From NCBI RefSeq assembly GCF_024170405.1, contig NZ_JALJYC010000020.1, forward strand, positions 1-50,118: a DNA stretch of 50,118 bases, written 5' to 3'. Both the position numbers and the translations under genes were made by a program. Position 1 is the first letter of the stretch, and each line of letters opens with the position of its first letter. The stretch is from Neisseria perflava. Lineage in GTDB: Bacteria; Pseudomonadota; Gammaproteobacteria; Burkholderiales; Neisseriaceae. The notes below the pieces were generated by a model. That model saw only the letters and a program-made list of their open reading frames with translations, was not told where the DNA came from and made no database searches. Below, one piece after another: positions 41,759 through 50,027 of the stretch.

Positions 41759-42517
41759 CTAATTGGCTTGAAACACCGCCCGTACCCGATCCAAATCTTC
41801 CTGCGTATCCACACCGGCGGCAGGGGCTTGGGCAGTGATTTCCACCGCAATCGGGAAGCCGTGCCACAACACGCGCAGCTGCTCCAGCGATTCGGTGGTT
41901 TCCAAGGGCGACACGCTCATTTCGGCGTAGCGTTGCAAGAAACCGGCGCGGTAGGCGTAAATCCCGATATGGCGCAGCGGCGCAGCCTCGGGCAGTTTGC
42001 GCTCGCCTTTGAGCATGGAATCGCGCGGATAGGCAATCGGAGCGCGGCTGAAATACAGCGCGTTGCGGTTTTTATCCAAGACGACTTTGACAACATTCGG
42101 ATTCATAAACTCGTCGAAATCATGCAATTCGTGCGCGGCGGTAGCCATCTGCACATTGTTTTCCACCAGCGTTTCCGCCGTGCGGTTGATGAGTTCGGGA
42201 TCAATTAGCGGCTCATCGCCCTGAACGTTGACCACAATCAGATGTTGCGGCAGTTTCAGCTTCGCGGCGGCTTCGGCCAGACGGGTGCTGCCGCTTTCGT
42301 GTTTATCAGAAGTCAGCACGACTTCCACGCCGTGCGCTTCGCAGGCCGTCTGAATATCGGCATGATCGGTTGCCACCACGATACGCGCCGCCTTGCTTTT
42401 GGCTGCCTGCTCCGCCACGCGCACCACCATAGGCTTGCCGTGGATGTCGGCCAATGCCTTGCCCGGCAGGCGCGAAGACGACAGGCGGGCAGGAATCAAT
42501 ACGACGAATTCGGTCAT
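41759..42517 (-). CDS. kdsB: 3-deoxy-manno-octulosonate cytidylyltransferase (CMP-Kdo synthetase)
   Basis: KdsB activates Kdo as CMP-Kdo for lipid A-Kdo assembly. The 252-residue product has the nucleotide-binding start VLIPARLSSSRLPGKALADIHGKPM near 6-30 (R-x-S-S-R-L-P-G-K), VATDHADI near 48, LTSDKHESGSTRLAEAA near 68, and NVQGDEPLIDPELI near 98 with the metal-binding Asp. The ATG overlaps the UPF0434 stop by 4 bp. It follows lpxK closely, a common lipid A gene neighbourhood. Confidence 0.97.
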   Translation of the reverse strand: MTEFVVLIPARLSSSRLPGKALADIHGKPMVVRVAEQAAKSKAARIVVATDHADIQTACEAHGVEVVLTSDKHESGSTRLAEAAAKLKLPQHLIVVNVQGDEPLIDPELINRTAETLVENNVQMATAAHELHDFDEFMNPNVVKVVLDKNRNALYFSRAPIAYPRDSMLKGERKLPEAAPLRHIGIYAYRAGFLQRYAEMSVSPLETTESLEQLRVLWHGFPIAVEITAQAPAAGVDTQEDLDRVRAVFQAN

Positions 42518-42696
42518 GCGTGCAATTCCTCTTCAGTCAGCGCGCGCGCTTCGTTTTCCAACATATAAGGAATGCCGTCGCGGATGGGATAGGCCAATTT
42601 CGCCTGACGGCTCCACAATTCCTGCGTGTCTTGGTGGTATTCCAATTTGCCTTTGGTAACGGGGCAGACGAGGATGTCTAAGAATTTTTTTTCCAT
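42514..42696 (-). CDS. UPF0434/Trm112-like small protein
   Basis: A 60-residue protein with the UPF0434 pattern MEKKFLDILVCPVTKGKL ... LAYPIRDGIPYML. It is related to the zinc-ribbon Trm112 fold but keeps only one cysteine (C11), so zinc binding is unlikely. It is the usual companion between lpxK and kdsB in proteobacteria; no function is established. Coupled to kdsB by a 4-bp overlap and 10 bp from lpxK. Confidence 0.9.
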   Translation of the reverse strand: MEKKFLDILVCPVTKGKLEYHQDTQELWSRQAKLAYPIRDGIPYMLENEARALTEEELHA

Positions 42697-42706
42697 ATTC
42701 GGTCTT

Positions 42707-43747
42707 TCAGTTTCGGGTATTGATGCCGCTTTTCAGACGGCCTAACACAAACGCCGCCAAATCAGGTTCGATTATCGCACAAATAGGCAGCACCCACACA
42801 TTTTCCGTATCTTGGCCGTCTGAAATTTTTACCGCGTCTTTTTCGGTAATAATGACCGCGTCAGTACGCGGAAAATCCTCCGGATTCACATCGGCATGAT
42901 CGGGCAGTGCGACGGTTTGCGCCAAGGGCAGCCCCATGCCGCGCAAGGTGTTAAAAAAACGCTCCGGCTTGGCGATACCGGCGACGGCGGCGATGGTCGC
43001 CTTTGCATGATTCAGACGGCCTGAATCCCATTTTTCGGCAGGCCGGTTCAAACGGTAAATCTGCCCCGCCGCCACGCTGCTGTAAAACAGGTTTTCAGAC
43101 GACCTAAACGCGCCGTCGGCGTTTTCCCGTCCGCCGCTGATAACGACTGCATCCACCGAAGCCAAGCGCGACAAAGGTTCGCGCAAACCGCCGTTGGGCA
43201 GCAAATCCAAATCCTGCCGTCCGGTATCGGCGGCGGGAAAGACGGCGATTTCCAAGTCGCGCTGTAAGGCGTAATGCTGCAAACCGTCATCGGCGACGAT
43301 GATGTCCAAGTCGGGGAACACCGCCAGCAGCGCCCTGCCCGCTTCGGCGCGGCGGCTGCCCACGGCGGTGGGCGCACCGGTTTGGCGGTAGAGCAGCAAA
43401 GGCTCGTCCCCTGCCTGCGCCGCCGTGCTGCGGTCAGTCAAAACATGTATATCTTTGCTTTCACGCCCGTAACCCCGGCTGATAATGCCGACCTTCATGC
43501 CTTTTTGCTGCAAGCCCGACACCAACGCGGACACCACTGGCGTTTTGCCCGTACCGCCTGCATGGATATTGCCTACCACGACCACGGGCACGGGCAATTT
43601 TTCGCTTTTCAGACGGCCTGACAAAAAATCGCGCCGCCGTTTGGCGGCAATCCGGGCAAACAGGCAGGAAAAAGGCCGCAACAGACAGCTTAAAACGTGA
43701 TTGGGCTGTTGCCAGTGGCGTTCGATGATTTCATGAAGTTTAGGCAT
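42707..43747 (-). CDS. lpxK: Tetraacyldisaccharide 4'-kinase
   Basis: LpxK adds the 4'-phosphate of lipid A. The 346-residue product has the P-loop VVVGNIHAGGTGKTPVV near 55-71, the DD in LDIIVADDGLQHYAL near 148-162, and PDHADVNPEDF with the GTEKDAVK-like ITEKDAVKI near 302. A membrane-associated amphipathic N-terminus is present. The start overlaps the end of the esterase gene by 8 bp. msbA, which precedes lpxK in many bacteria, is absent here. Confidence 0.96.
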   Translation of the reverse strand: MPKLHEIIERHWQQPNHVLSCLLRPFSCLFARIAAKRRRDFLSGRLKSEKLPVPVVVVGNIHAGGTGKTPVVSALVSGLQQKGMKVGIISRGYGRESKDIHVLTDRSTAAQAGDEPLLLYRQTGAPTAVGSRRAEAGRALLAVFPDLDIIVADDGLQHYALQRDLEIAVFPAADTGRQDLDLLPNGGLREPLSRLASVDAVVISGGRENADGAFRSSENLFYSSVAAGQIYRLNRPAEKWDSGRLNHAKATIAAVAGIAKPERFFNTLRGMGLPLAQTVALPDHADVNPEDFPRTDAVIITEKDAVKISDGQDTENVWVLPICAIIEPDLAAFVLGRLKSGINTRN

Positions 43748-44726
43748 GGTCGGCTTCCGGCGCTGCGGTTGTTTCTTTTACCAAGCCGTCCAACATGCCG
43801 AATTCGCGGCGGAACGACCAAGCCATCATATCGTGTACCAAATCGGTATAGGGGTGCGGCGCGGCGGTAAAACAATGCCCTACTCTTGGCGCGACAAACA
43901 GCTCGCACGGCACGCCTGCCCGCAGTAGCCGTTGGCCGTATTCCAGCGCAGAATCGCGCAAGGTATCGTATTCGGCCATGATAATCATGGTTGCCCCCAA
44001 GCCGGCGACATCGTGACAGAATTTGGGAAAGGCGTAGTATGAAGGCTGCTGCCCATTGTAACCGCCCAAATAAGCAGCTTCCGAACCGGCCGCTTTTTCA
44101 TCCGGGCCCATTTTGAAACGGATAAGCTGTTGGAACGACATGCTTTCGGCAATGGCGGTATCCACGGTCGGGCAGTTCATCACCGTTAAGGCCGGTTGCT
44201 GCTCGCCTCTGTCGCGCAGATACAGCGCTAATCCGCCCGCCAAATTGCCGCCCGCGCTGGAGCCGTGTATGCCGATACGCTTGCCGTCGCCGCCCCACTC
44301 ATGCCCGTGCGCCTGCAAATAGCGGTAAGCGGTATGGCAATCTTCCAGCGGCGCAGGAAAATGAACGCCGTCTTTTCCCGCCAAACGGTATTCAACGGCA
44401 ACCACAATCGCAGGTACCCGTTCGGCCAAGGCAATACACCGTGCATTATCAATATCCAGCGAACCGGCCACAAAGCCGCCGCCGTGAATATCTAAAATAA
44501 ATGGAGCAGATTCGGGTAAACCGGCGGGTTTGAATATCCGCAATTTCAGCGTTTGCCCGACTTCTGCGCCCGCAATCAGCGTATCGGTCATGCTCATGCC
44601 CGGCGGCAGGGTAAAATCCAGCAATGCTTTGCTTTGCGCGGCTTTATGCGCCGCCGTTGTTGCGCTGCCGTCCGACAGATAGCTGTAAAGATGGTCTTCA
44701 TAACCCGGGAAAGCCTTGATTTGCAT
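43740..44726 (-). CDS. Alpha/beta hydrolase, hormone-sensitive-lipase-type esterase
   Basis: A 328-residue esterase of the HSL family: oxyanion motif DIHGGGFVAG near 92-101, nucleophile elbow GIHGSSAGGNLAGG near 164, and the late acid and base in EYDTLRDSA and VGHCF. No signal peptide, so it is cytoplasmic. Natural substrate unknown, probably short-chain acyl esters. The ATG at 44726 has AAGGA at good spacing; 19 upstream codons are not used. Its stop overlaps the start of lpxK by 8 bp, which ties it to lipid A gene expression. Confidence 0.88.
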   Translation of the reverse strand: MQIKAFPGYEDHLYSYLSDGSATTAAHKAAQSKALLDFTLPPGMSMTDTLIAGAEVGQTLKLRIFKPAGLPESAPFILDIHGGGFVAGSLDIDNARCIALAERVPAIVVAVEYRLAGKDGVHFPAPLEDCHTAYRYLQAHGHEWGGDGKRIGIHGSSAGGNLAGGLALYLRDRGEQQPALTVMNCPTVDTAIAESMSFQQLIRFKMGPDEKAAGSEAAYLGGYNGQQPSYYAFPKFCHDVAGLGATMIIMAEYDTLRDSALEYGQRLLRAGVPCELFVAPRVGHCFTAAPHPYTDLVHDMMAWSFRREFGMLDGLVKETTAAPEADHA

Positions 44727-44815
44727 GGTATCCTTCTTTCGTTGTGTCAACGCAAATGCCCAATCAAGCCTTATTGTATGCAAGAAACGGCCGTCTGAAA
44801 ATGTTTCCGTGTCCG

Positions 44816-45964
44816 CTAAAAACGATACTGCGCTTTGCCTGTATGGTTAAAACTGATTTTATTTTGCCGCACCAATGCGTCAATCATTTTATCCGCCTGC
44901 GTCTTGTCTATTTTAAGAAAATTCTGCATGGAATTTAATAAGCGCTCGCGGCTGGCGGGTTTGTTTTTGGCAAATTTTTGGAAAAAAGCAGCGGCGTGTT
45001 TGACCGCCTGCGCGTCATTATTCTGCCCAGCTTTATCCGGCGCTGCCGCCTCTTTTTGCGGAAACGGCGCATACGTGATTTTATCGTTTTCAATGCGCAA
45101 GATATTTCGCTTGCGGCAATAGGCCAAAATATCCTGAACGGTAGATTCCTCTACCTCCAAACAAAAAATCCGCGCCTGCGAGCGCACCACATTCTGCGCT
45201 GCGGTAACGCTTTTAGGCTTTGCCTGCGCCAATGTCTCGCTCAAGCGCTTTAAAATGCTGTCGCCATCCAAATGATAGCAAACGCGTGATCCGCCGTTTT
45301 CACGGGAAATCAGGCCTTTATTGGCCATTTTCGTCCATACCTGTTCAATCACTTCTTTTTTGTATGGCAATTCCAAATGCGCAAATTCTTCAAACGCCTC
45401 TTGCAACAGCCGGAACAACCGCCCGTAAAAGTTATGCCACAATTCAGCGCGGAAAGCATTTGGTTGGATAAATGTTTGCACCACTTTTTGGGCACACCGG
45501 TTGATGAAGTCAGTACTTTGGTAAAGTGGTACGGGCGTTGCCGCCGCTTCGCCCTTCTCTTCCTGAACTGCTTCGGCTTTTTTCTCCGAAACCAGCGCGT
45601 TCATTTCCTGAATGTCAGCATACCGCGCAACGCTACGGCACAGCTTGCTGTGGGTCAAATGCTCCACCAAGACATCATAGCCGCCGTCCCGCGACAATAT
45701 GCAAATGTCTGCCGCTTTATCCTGCTCGGTAATCCGCCCCAAATAGTAAGACAGGTAAAAATCCAAGGCATTTTTACCGCTGCGGACAATCCGCACGAAA
45801 TGCACGTTTTTGCCGAATCTGCACAAAGCCTCGCACAGCTCGAGCGGTAGCGTTTTTTGCTGCAATACGCCTAAAAACAGCCAAATATGGCCGTTTTCAT
45901 CCAACTGGTTAAACTGCGCCGCATCGGGCTGGACGTTTTCAAAATCAATCAATAGATGTTTCAT
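44816..45964 (-). CDS. PIN-like nuclease-domain protein with C-terminal helical repeats
   Basis: The 382-residue product starts MKHLLIDFENVQPDAAQFNQL, with a DFEN acidic motif as in NYN/PIN-like domains. Other acidic residues are in KNALDFYLSYYLG near 64 and ILSRDGGYDVLVEHL near 91, which together could form a PIN-type metal site (D7, D66, D94/D98). Residues about 140-370 look like two or three small helical or winged-helix modules (LWHNFYGRLFRLL; YCRKRNILRIENDKITY; a last LLNSMQNFLKIDKTQADKMIDALVRQNKI). Probably acts on RNA. Not linked to neighbours; divergent from xseA. Confidence 0.7.
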   Translation of the reverse strand: MKHLLIDFENVQPDAAQFNQLDENGHIWLFLGVLQQKTLPLELCEALCRFGKNVHFVRIVRSGKNALDFYLSYYLGRITEQDKAADICILSRDGGYDVLVEHLTHSKLCRSVARYADIQEMNALVSEKKAEAVQEEKGEAAATPVPLYQSTDFINRCAQKVVQTFIQPNAFRAELWHNFYGRLFRLLQEAFEEFAHLELPYKKEVIEQVWTKMANKGLISRENGGSRVCYHLDGDSILKRLSETLAQAKPKSVTAAQNVVRSQARIFCLEVEESTVQDILAYCRKRNILRIENDKITYAPFPQKEAAAPDKAGQNNDAQAVKHAAAFFQKFAKNKPASRERLLNSMQNFLKIDKTQADKMIDALVRQNKISFNHTGKAQYRF

Positions 45965-46074
45965 GGTTTCTCCCCGTATTGTTTATAAAAATATAGCCAT
46001 AAAATGGATTATGAATATATCATTAAAACCATTATCTGAAAATATGCCCACCTCCAAGGCCGTCTGAAAACCTT

Positions 46075-46080
46075 TATAAT
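46075..46080 (+). promoter_or_regulatory. -10 element upstream of xseA
   Basis: TATAAT, 30 bp before the xseA start. A DUS occupies the -35 region. Confidence 0.45.
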
Positions 46081-46109
46081 CGCGATATTCCGACTTTTAC
46101 CGAACCATC

Positions 46110-47465
46110 ATGACCGAACTTTTCTCCCCCTCTTCCCTTTCCGTTTCCGAACTCAACGCGCTGGCTAAAAATCTGCTGGAAGACCACCTCAGCGGCCTGT
46201 GGGTGGCGGGCGAGGTGTCGAATCTGACCCGCGCCGCCAGCGGGCATTATTATTTTTCGCTCAAAGACAGCCGTGCGCAGGTGCGCTGCGCCATGTTTAA
46301 GGGCACGGCTTCGCGTTTGGCCGCGCCACTCAAAGAAGGCGATCACATCGAGGTATCGGGCAGAATCAGCATTTACGAGGCGCGCGGCGAATTTCAGATT
46401 ACAGTCAACGAAGTGCGGCTGATGGGTTTGGGGCGGCTGTATGAGGCGTATGAGCGGCTGAAGGCGCAGTTGCAGGCCGAGGGCGTGTTTGCGGTGGAAC
46501 GCAAACGGCCGCTGCCCGAGCGTCCCCGCGCCATCGGCATTGTTACCAGCCTGGCGGCGGCGGCTTTGCGCGATGTGGTAACAACTTTGCGGCGGCGTGC
46601 GCCGGAAATTCCGGTTATCGTCTATCCGACGCCGGTGCAGGGCGCAGGCAGCGAATTGCAGATTGCGCAAGCCATTCAGACGGCCTCGGCGCGCAATGAG
46701 GCGGATGTGTTGATTGTGTGTCGCGGCGGCGGCAGCATTGAGAATTTGTGGGCGTTTAACGAAGCGCCGATGGTACGCGCCATCGAGCATTGCGCCATGC
46801 CGGTGGTCAGCGGCGTGGGGCATGAAACCGATTTTACGCTGGCGGATTTTGTCGCCGATGTGCGTGCGCCGACACCGACCGGCGCGGCGGAGCTGGTCAG
46901 CCCCAACCGCATGGAAACGCTGGCGAAGCTCTCGCAGGTGCAAGGCCGTCTGCAAGAGGTGTTACAGCAGCGCTATTACGACGCCAGCCAGCGCGTCGAT
47001 TGGCTGGCACGGCAAATCCGCCACCCGCGTCAAAAGCTGGGCGAACAGCGCATTTACCAGCAAACCTTAAACCAAAACCTGCGTTTTGCCATGCAGCAAA
47101 ACCGCCGCTTCCACGCGCAACAGCTTGAGCAGCAACAACAAGTCTTGCAGCACCTGCGCCCCGACATCAGCCAAGCCAAGCGCGAAGTGGCGCAATTTCA
47201 GACGGCCTTGGCGCAGTCGTTCCAAAATCTTTTGCAACAACGCCGCCATACCCTAGAAAAGCAAACCGCCCTGCTGGAAGCTGTGTCGCCGCAGCAGATT
47301 TTGCAACGCGGTTTCGCCGTGGTCAAAAACACGCGCGGGCAGGTGGTGCGCTCGGCCGCAGCCTTAAAACAGGGGCAGAAGTTGAGCATTACCTTTGCCG
47401 ACGGCGAAACCGACGTGCGCGTTACCCGCGAGCAAGCGCAGGCGGATTTGTTTGATTTGGCGTAA
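46110..47465 (+). CDS. xseA: Exodeoxyribonuclease VII large subunit
   Basis: XseA is the catalytic subunit of exonuclease VII, which degrades single-stranded DNA with XseB. The 451-residue product has the OB-fold N-terminus (SVSELNALAKNLLEDHLSGLWVAGEVSNL), the catalytic-domain GIVTSLAAAALRDVVTTL near 145, ICRGGGSIENLWAFN near 205, SGVGHETDFTLADFVADVRAPTPTGAAEL near 231, and a long helical C-terminus rich in Gln. Length is that of E. coli XseA (456). Single gene; xseB is elsewhere. Confidence 0.97.
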   Translation: MTELFSPSSLSVSELNALAKNLLEDHLSGLWVAGEVSNLTRAASGHYYFSLKDSRAQVRCAMFKGTASRLAAPLKEGDHIEVSGRISIYEARGEFQITVNEVRLMGLGRLYEAYERLKAQLQAEGVFAVERKRPLPERPRAIGIVTSLAAAALRDVVTTLRRRAPEIPVIVYPTPVQGAGSELQIAQAIQTASARNEADVLIVCRGGGSIENLWAFNEAPMVRAIEHCAMPVVSGVGHETDFTLADFVADVRAPTPTGAAELVSPNRMETLAKLSQVQGRLQEVLQQRYYDASQRVDWLARQIRHPRQKLGEQRIYQQTLNQNLRFAMQQNRRFHAQQLEQQQQVLQHLRPDISQAKREVAQFQTALAQSFQNLLQQRRHTLEKQTALLEAVSPQQILQRGFAVVKNTRGQVVRSAAALKQGQKLSITFADGETDVRVTREQAQADLFDLA

Positions 47466-47498
47466 CAGGCGCAAAGCCAAGCCAACGCTTGGGGTATA

Positions 47499-47525
47499 TG
47501 CCGTCTGAAATTTTCAGACGGCATT
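47499..47525 (+). terminator. DUS terminator after xseA
   Basis: ATGCCGTCTGAAA joined to its complement, then TTTT; 34 bp after the stop codon. Confidence 0.8.
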
Positions 47526-47592
47526 TTTACCGCCCACCAAACCCATTTTCAGACGGCCTTGCCGCAACCAAGACGGTTTGACCCAAAGCAGG

Positions 47593-47598
47593 TATAAT
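47593..47598 (+). promoter_or_regulatory. -10 element upstream of pssA
   Basis: TATAAT about 47 bp before the pssA start. A TTGACC lies too close (9-bp spacing) to be its -35. Confidence 0.4.
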
Positions 47599-47644
47599 CA
47601 ATTATCCACGCTGCCCGTCGGCAGCCGCTTTTTAGGAACGTTTT

Positions 47645-48415
47645 ATGCACACCCCTGAAAATCCGAATGCGCAACCTAATCCGGGTTCGCGCCCGTCGCT
47701 GCGGCACAACAGCATTTATCTGCTGCCCAATTCGTTTACCATTGCCGCGCTGTTTTGCGCGTTTTACGCCATTACCCAATCCATGCACGGTCATTACGAA
47801 ACGGCGGCAATTGCGGTGTTTATTTCCATGCTGCTCGATGGCATGGACGGCCGCGTCGCCCGCCTGACCAACAGCCAAAGCGCGTTTGGCGAGCAGCTCG
47901 ACAGCTTGGCCGATATGGTCAGCTTCGGCGTAGCGCCCGCGCTGATTGCCTACAAATGGCAGCTGTGGCAATTTGGCAAAATCGGTTATACCGTGGCCTT
48001 TATCTATTGCGCCTGCGCCGCGCTGCGCCTGGCTTTGTTTAACACCCTTATCGGCAAGGTGGATAAACGCTGGTTTATCGGTATTCCCAGCCCGACGGCC
48101 GCCGCACTGATTGTCGGCCTGATTTGGGTTAACCACAGTGTCGAGCGTTTTCCGTATGTCGAATGGTGGGCGCTGGGCATTACCCTGTTTGCCGGTTTGT
48201 CGATGATTGTGCAGATTCCGTTTTGGAGTTTCAAAGAAATCAACATCCAGCGCAAAGTGCCGTTTATGGGCATGGTGTTGGCGGTATTGGTGCTGCTGCT
48301 GGTAACTTGGGAACCGGCGCTGGTTTTATTCTTATTTTTCTTCGGGTACAGCCTGTCGGGTTATGTGATGGCAGTACGCCGCTGGTGGCGCCGCAAGCGT
48401 AGAAAGGCCGTCTGA
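47645..48415 (+). CDS. pssA: CDP-diacylglycerol-serine O-phosphatidyltransferase
   Basis: PssA makes phosphatidylserine, the precursor of phosphatidylethanolamine. The 256-residue protein is the membrane type: CDP-alcohol phosphotransferase motif LDGMDGRVARLTNSQSAFGEQLDSLADMVSFG (about 60-90), with six to seven membrane segments. The last codons and stop (Lys-Ala-Val-stop) are provided by an AAGGCCGTCTGA uptake sequence. The TauE-type gene starts three bases later, so both are probably co-transcribed. Confidence 0.94.
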   Translation: MHTPENPNAQPNPGSRPSLRHNSIYLLPNSFTIAALFCAFYAITQSMHGHYETAAIAVFISMLLDGMDGRVARLTNSQSAFGEQLDSLADMVSFGVAPALIAYKWQLWQFGKIGYTVAFIYCACAALRLALFNTLIGKVDKRWFIGIPSPTAAALIVGLIWVNHSVERFPYVEWWALGITLFAGLSMIVQIPFWSFKEINIQRKVPFMGMVLAVLVLLLVTWEPALVLFLFFFGYSLSGYVMAVRRWWRRKRRKAV

Positions 48416-48418
48416 AAC

Positions 48419-49228
48419 ATGTGGCAGCCTGATGTGATTTTGACCATGCTGGCGGTGGGGGCGCTGTCGGGGCTGATTGCCGGTTTGTTCGGCGTCGGCG
48501 GCGGCTTGGTGTTGGTGCCGGCAATGTTGTGGATTTTGCAGCTGCAAGGTTTGGAAAGCGCCTACGACCAGCACTTGGCCATCGGTACAACCTTTGCCGT
48601 GATGATGTTCACCACGCTATCCAGCATGTGGGCGCAGCATAAAAAGCAGGCAGTCGATTGGAAAGTCGTCCTCCTGATGGCGCCGGGCATGATTGGCGGC
48701 GCACTCCTCGGCTCGCTGGTATCGAAATATCTGCCGCAACAAGGTTTGCAGCTGTTTTTTATCGCCTTTACCGTCATCATGGCAATTAAAGTATTAACCA
48801 ACGCCAAACCCAAACCCTCCCGCGCCTTACCCGGCCGAACGGTATTAACCGGCGTCGGCGGCGTGTTCGGCATGATTTCCAGCTGGGTTGGGATTGGTGG
48901 CGGTTCTCTGTCGGTACCGTTTCTGATGTATTGCAATGTTCCCGTCCACCGCGCCATTGGCACGTCTTCCGGCCTGACTTGGCCGATTGCCGTGACCGGT
49001 GCAATCGGCTATCTGCTTGCCGGTTTGGAAACCGACGACCTGCCCGCCGGAACATGGGGTTTTTGGTATCTGCCCACCGTTGTCATTTTGAGCATTGCCA
49101 CCGTCTTGTTTGCGCCCCTAGGCGTGAAGCTGGCGCATAAACTGCCGCCGAAAAAGCTGACCACCGCTTTCGGATTGCTGCTGCTGTTTATCGCCATCCG
49201 CCTGCTATGGCGCATGTATGCAGAATAA
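48419..49228 (+). CDS. Sulfite exporter TauE/SafE family permease
   Basis: A 269-residue permease with about eight membrane segments and two repeats carrying the family's glycine-rich motif: GVGGGLVLVP near 26-35 and GIGGGSLSVPF near 158-168. TauE/SafE proteins move sulfite, sulfoacetate or other organic acids; the substrate here is unknown. The ATG is three bases after the pssA stop, and the DUS that ends pssA sits in the place of its ribosome-binding site, so translation may be coupled. Confidence 0.85.
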   Translation: MWQPDVILTMLAVGALSGLIAGLFGVGGGLVLVPAMLWILQLQGLESAYDQHLAIGTTFAVMMFTTLSSMWAQHKKQAVDWKVVLLMAPGMIGGALLGSLVSKYLPQQGLQLFFIAFTVIMAIKVLTNAKPKPSRALPGRTVLTGVGGVFGMISSWVGIGGGSLSVPFLMYCNVPVHRAIGTSSGLTWPIAVTGAIGYLLAGLETDDLPAGTWGFWYLPTVVILSIATVLFAPLGVKLAHKLPPKKLTTAFGLLLLFIAIRLLWRMYAE

Positions 49229-49236
49229 TCATAGAC

Positions 49237-49269
49237 AAGGCCGTCTGAAATATTTTCAGACGGCCTTTA
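49237..49269. terminator. Bidirectional DUS terminator between convergent membrane genes
   Basis: AAGGCCGTCTGAAAA and complement with a 3-base loop, T-run on both sides. Confidence 0.85.
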
Positions 49270-49325
49270 TTAGTTTCGTTTATACAAAAAAATCAGTGAT
49301 TTCTACAAGAATCTAAAACGCGCCC

Positions 49326-50003
49326 TCAATGGTGCAAACCAAACATCCGCCACAGCTGCCACAGCGCCCAAGCCGCCACCAATAATCCCGCGATCAACCT
49401 GACCTTGCGGTTTTGCAAAAATCCTTTCAACTGCGCCGCAAAAAAGCCCATTGCCAGCAGATTGGGCAACGTACCCAGCGCAAACGCCAGCAGATACAAC
49501 CCACCCTTGAGTGCGCCGCCGCTGCCCAGTGCGTATAACGACGCGCTGTACACCAAGCCGCACGGCAGCCAGCCCCACAGCAAACCCACGCCGAAGCAAG
49601 CCGGAACGGATTTAATCGGCAATAATTTGTTTAGCAAGGGATTCAAGCGTTTCCACACCGGTTTGCCCAGCGCCTCGATTTTGGTGGCGGCGCTGGAAAG
49701 CCCGGCCAAATACAGCCCCAGCAGCAGCAAGAGAATATTGGCAAAGGTAAACAAGGCCGTCTGAACCGTGCGCGTATTGTCCAGCAGCATGCCCGTTTGT
49801 CCGAGCAAGCCCATCAGTGCGCCAATCAAAACATAGCTGCTGATACGCCCGAGGTTGAGCAAGACAATCAGGCTGAATCGGTTGATGTGCGGCGGCAGTT
49901 GCAGCGCGAAGGCACTAGAGAGCCCGCCGCACATGCCGACGCAGTGTCCGCCGCCGAAAAAGCCGAGCAGAAATAATGTGAATAAGGTAATGTCGCCGTT
50001 CAT
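49326..50003 (-). CDS. DsbD_2/SafE-like membrane protein, probable cytochrome or metal assembly factor
   Basis: A 225-residue protein with six membrane segments and the motif GGGHCVGMCGGLSSAF near 16-31, placing His and two Cys in the first helix. This is the DsbD_2 ('cytochrome c biogenesis/SafE-like') family often found with ccoG/ccoI genes and thought to handle metal or redox in oxidase assembly. The C-terminal half holds PCFGVGLLWGWLPCGLVYSASL, the second motif. There is no clear ribosome-binding site, and an insertion-sequence end begins 25 bp upstream of the start. Confidence 0.8.
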   Translation of the reverse strand: MNGDITLFTLFLLGFFGGGHCVGMCGGLSSAFALQLPPHINRFSLIVLLNLGRISSYVLIGALMGLLGQTGMLLDNTRTVQTALFTFANILLLLLGLYLAGLSSAATKIEALGKPVWKRLNPLLNKLLPIKSVPACFGVGLLWGWLPCGLVYSASLYALGSGGALKGGLYLLAFALGTLPNLLAMGFFAAQLKGFLQNRKVRLIAGLLVAAWALWQLWRMFGLHH

Positions 50004-50027
50004 GGCCGTGCCGTGGGAAAAGGTTAG

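Noticed and set aside
46074..46955. 293-codon minus-strand frame opposite xseA
   Set aside because: Shadow of xseA; no start signals and no recognisable domains.
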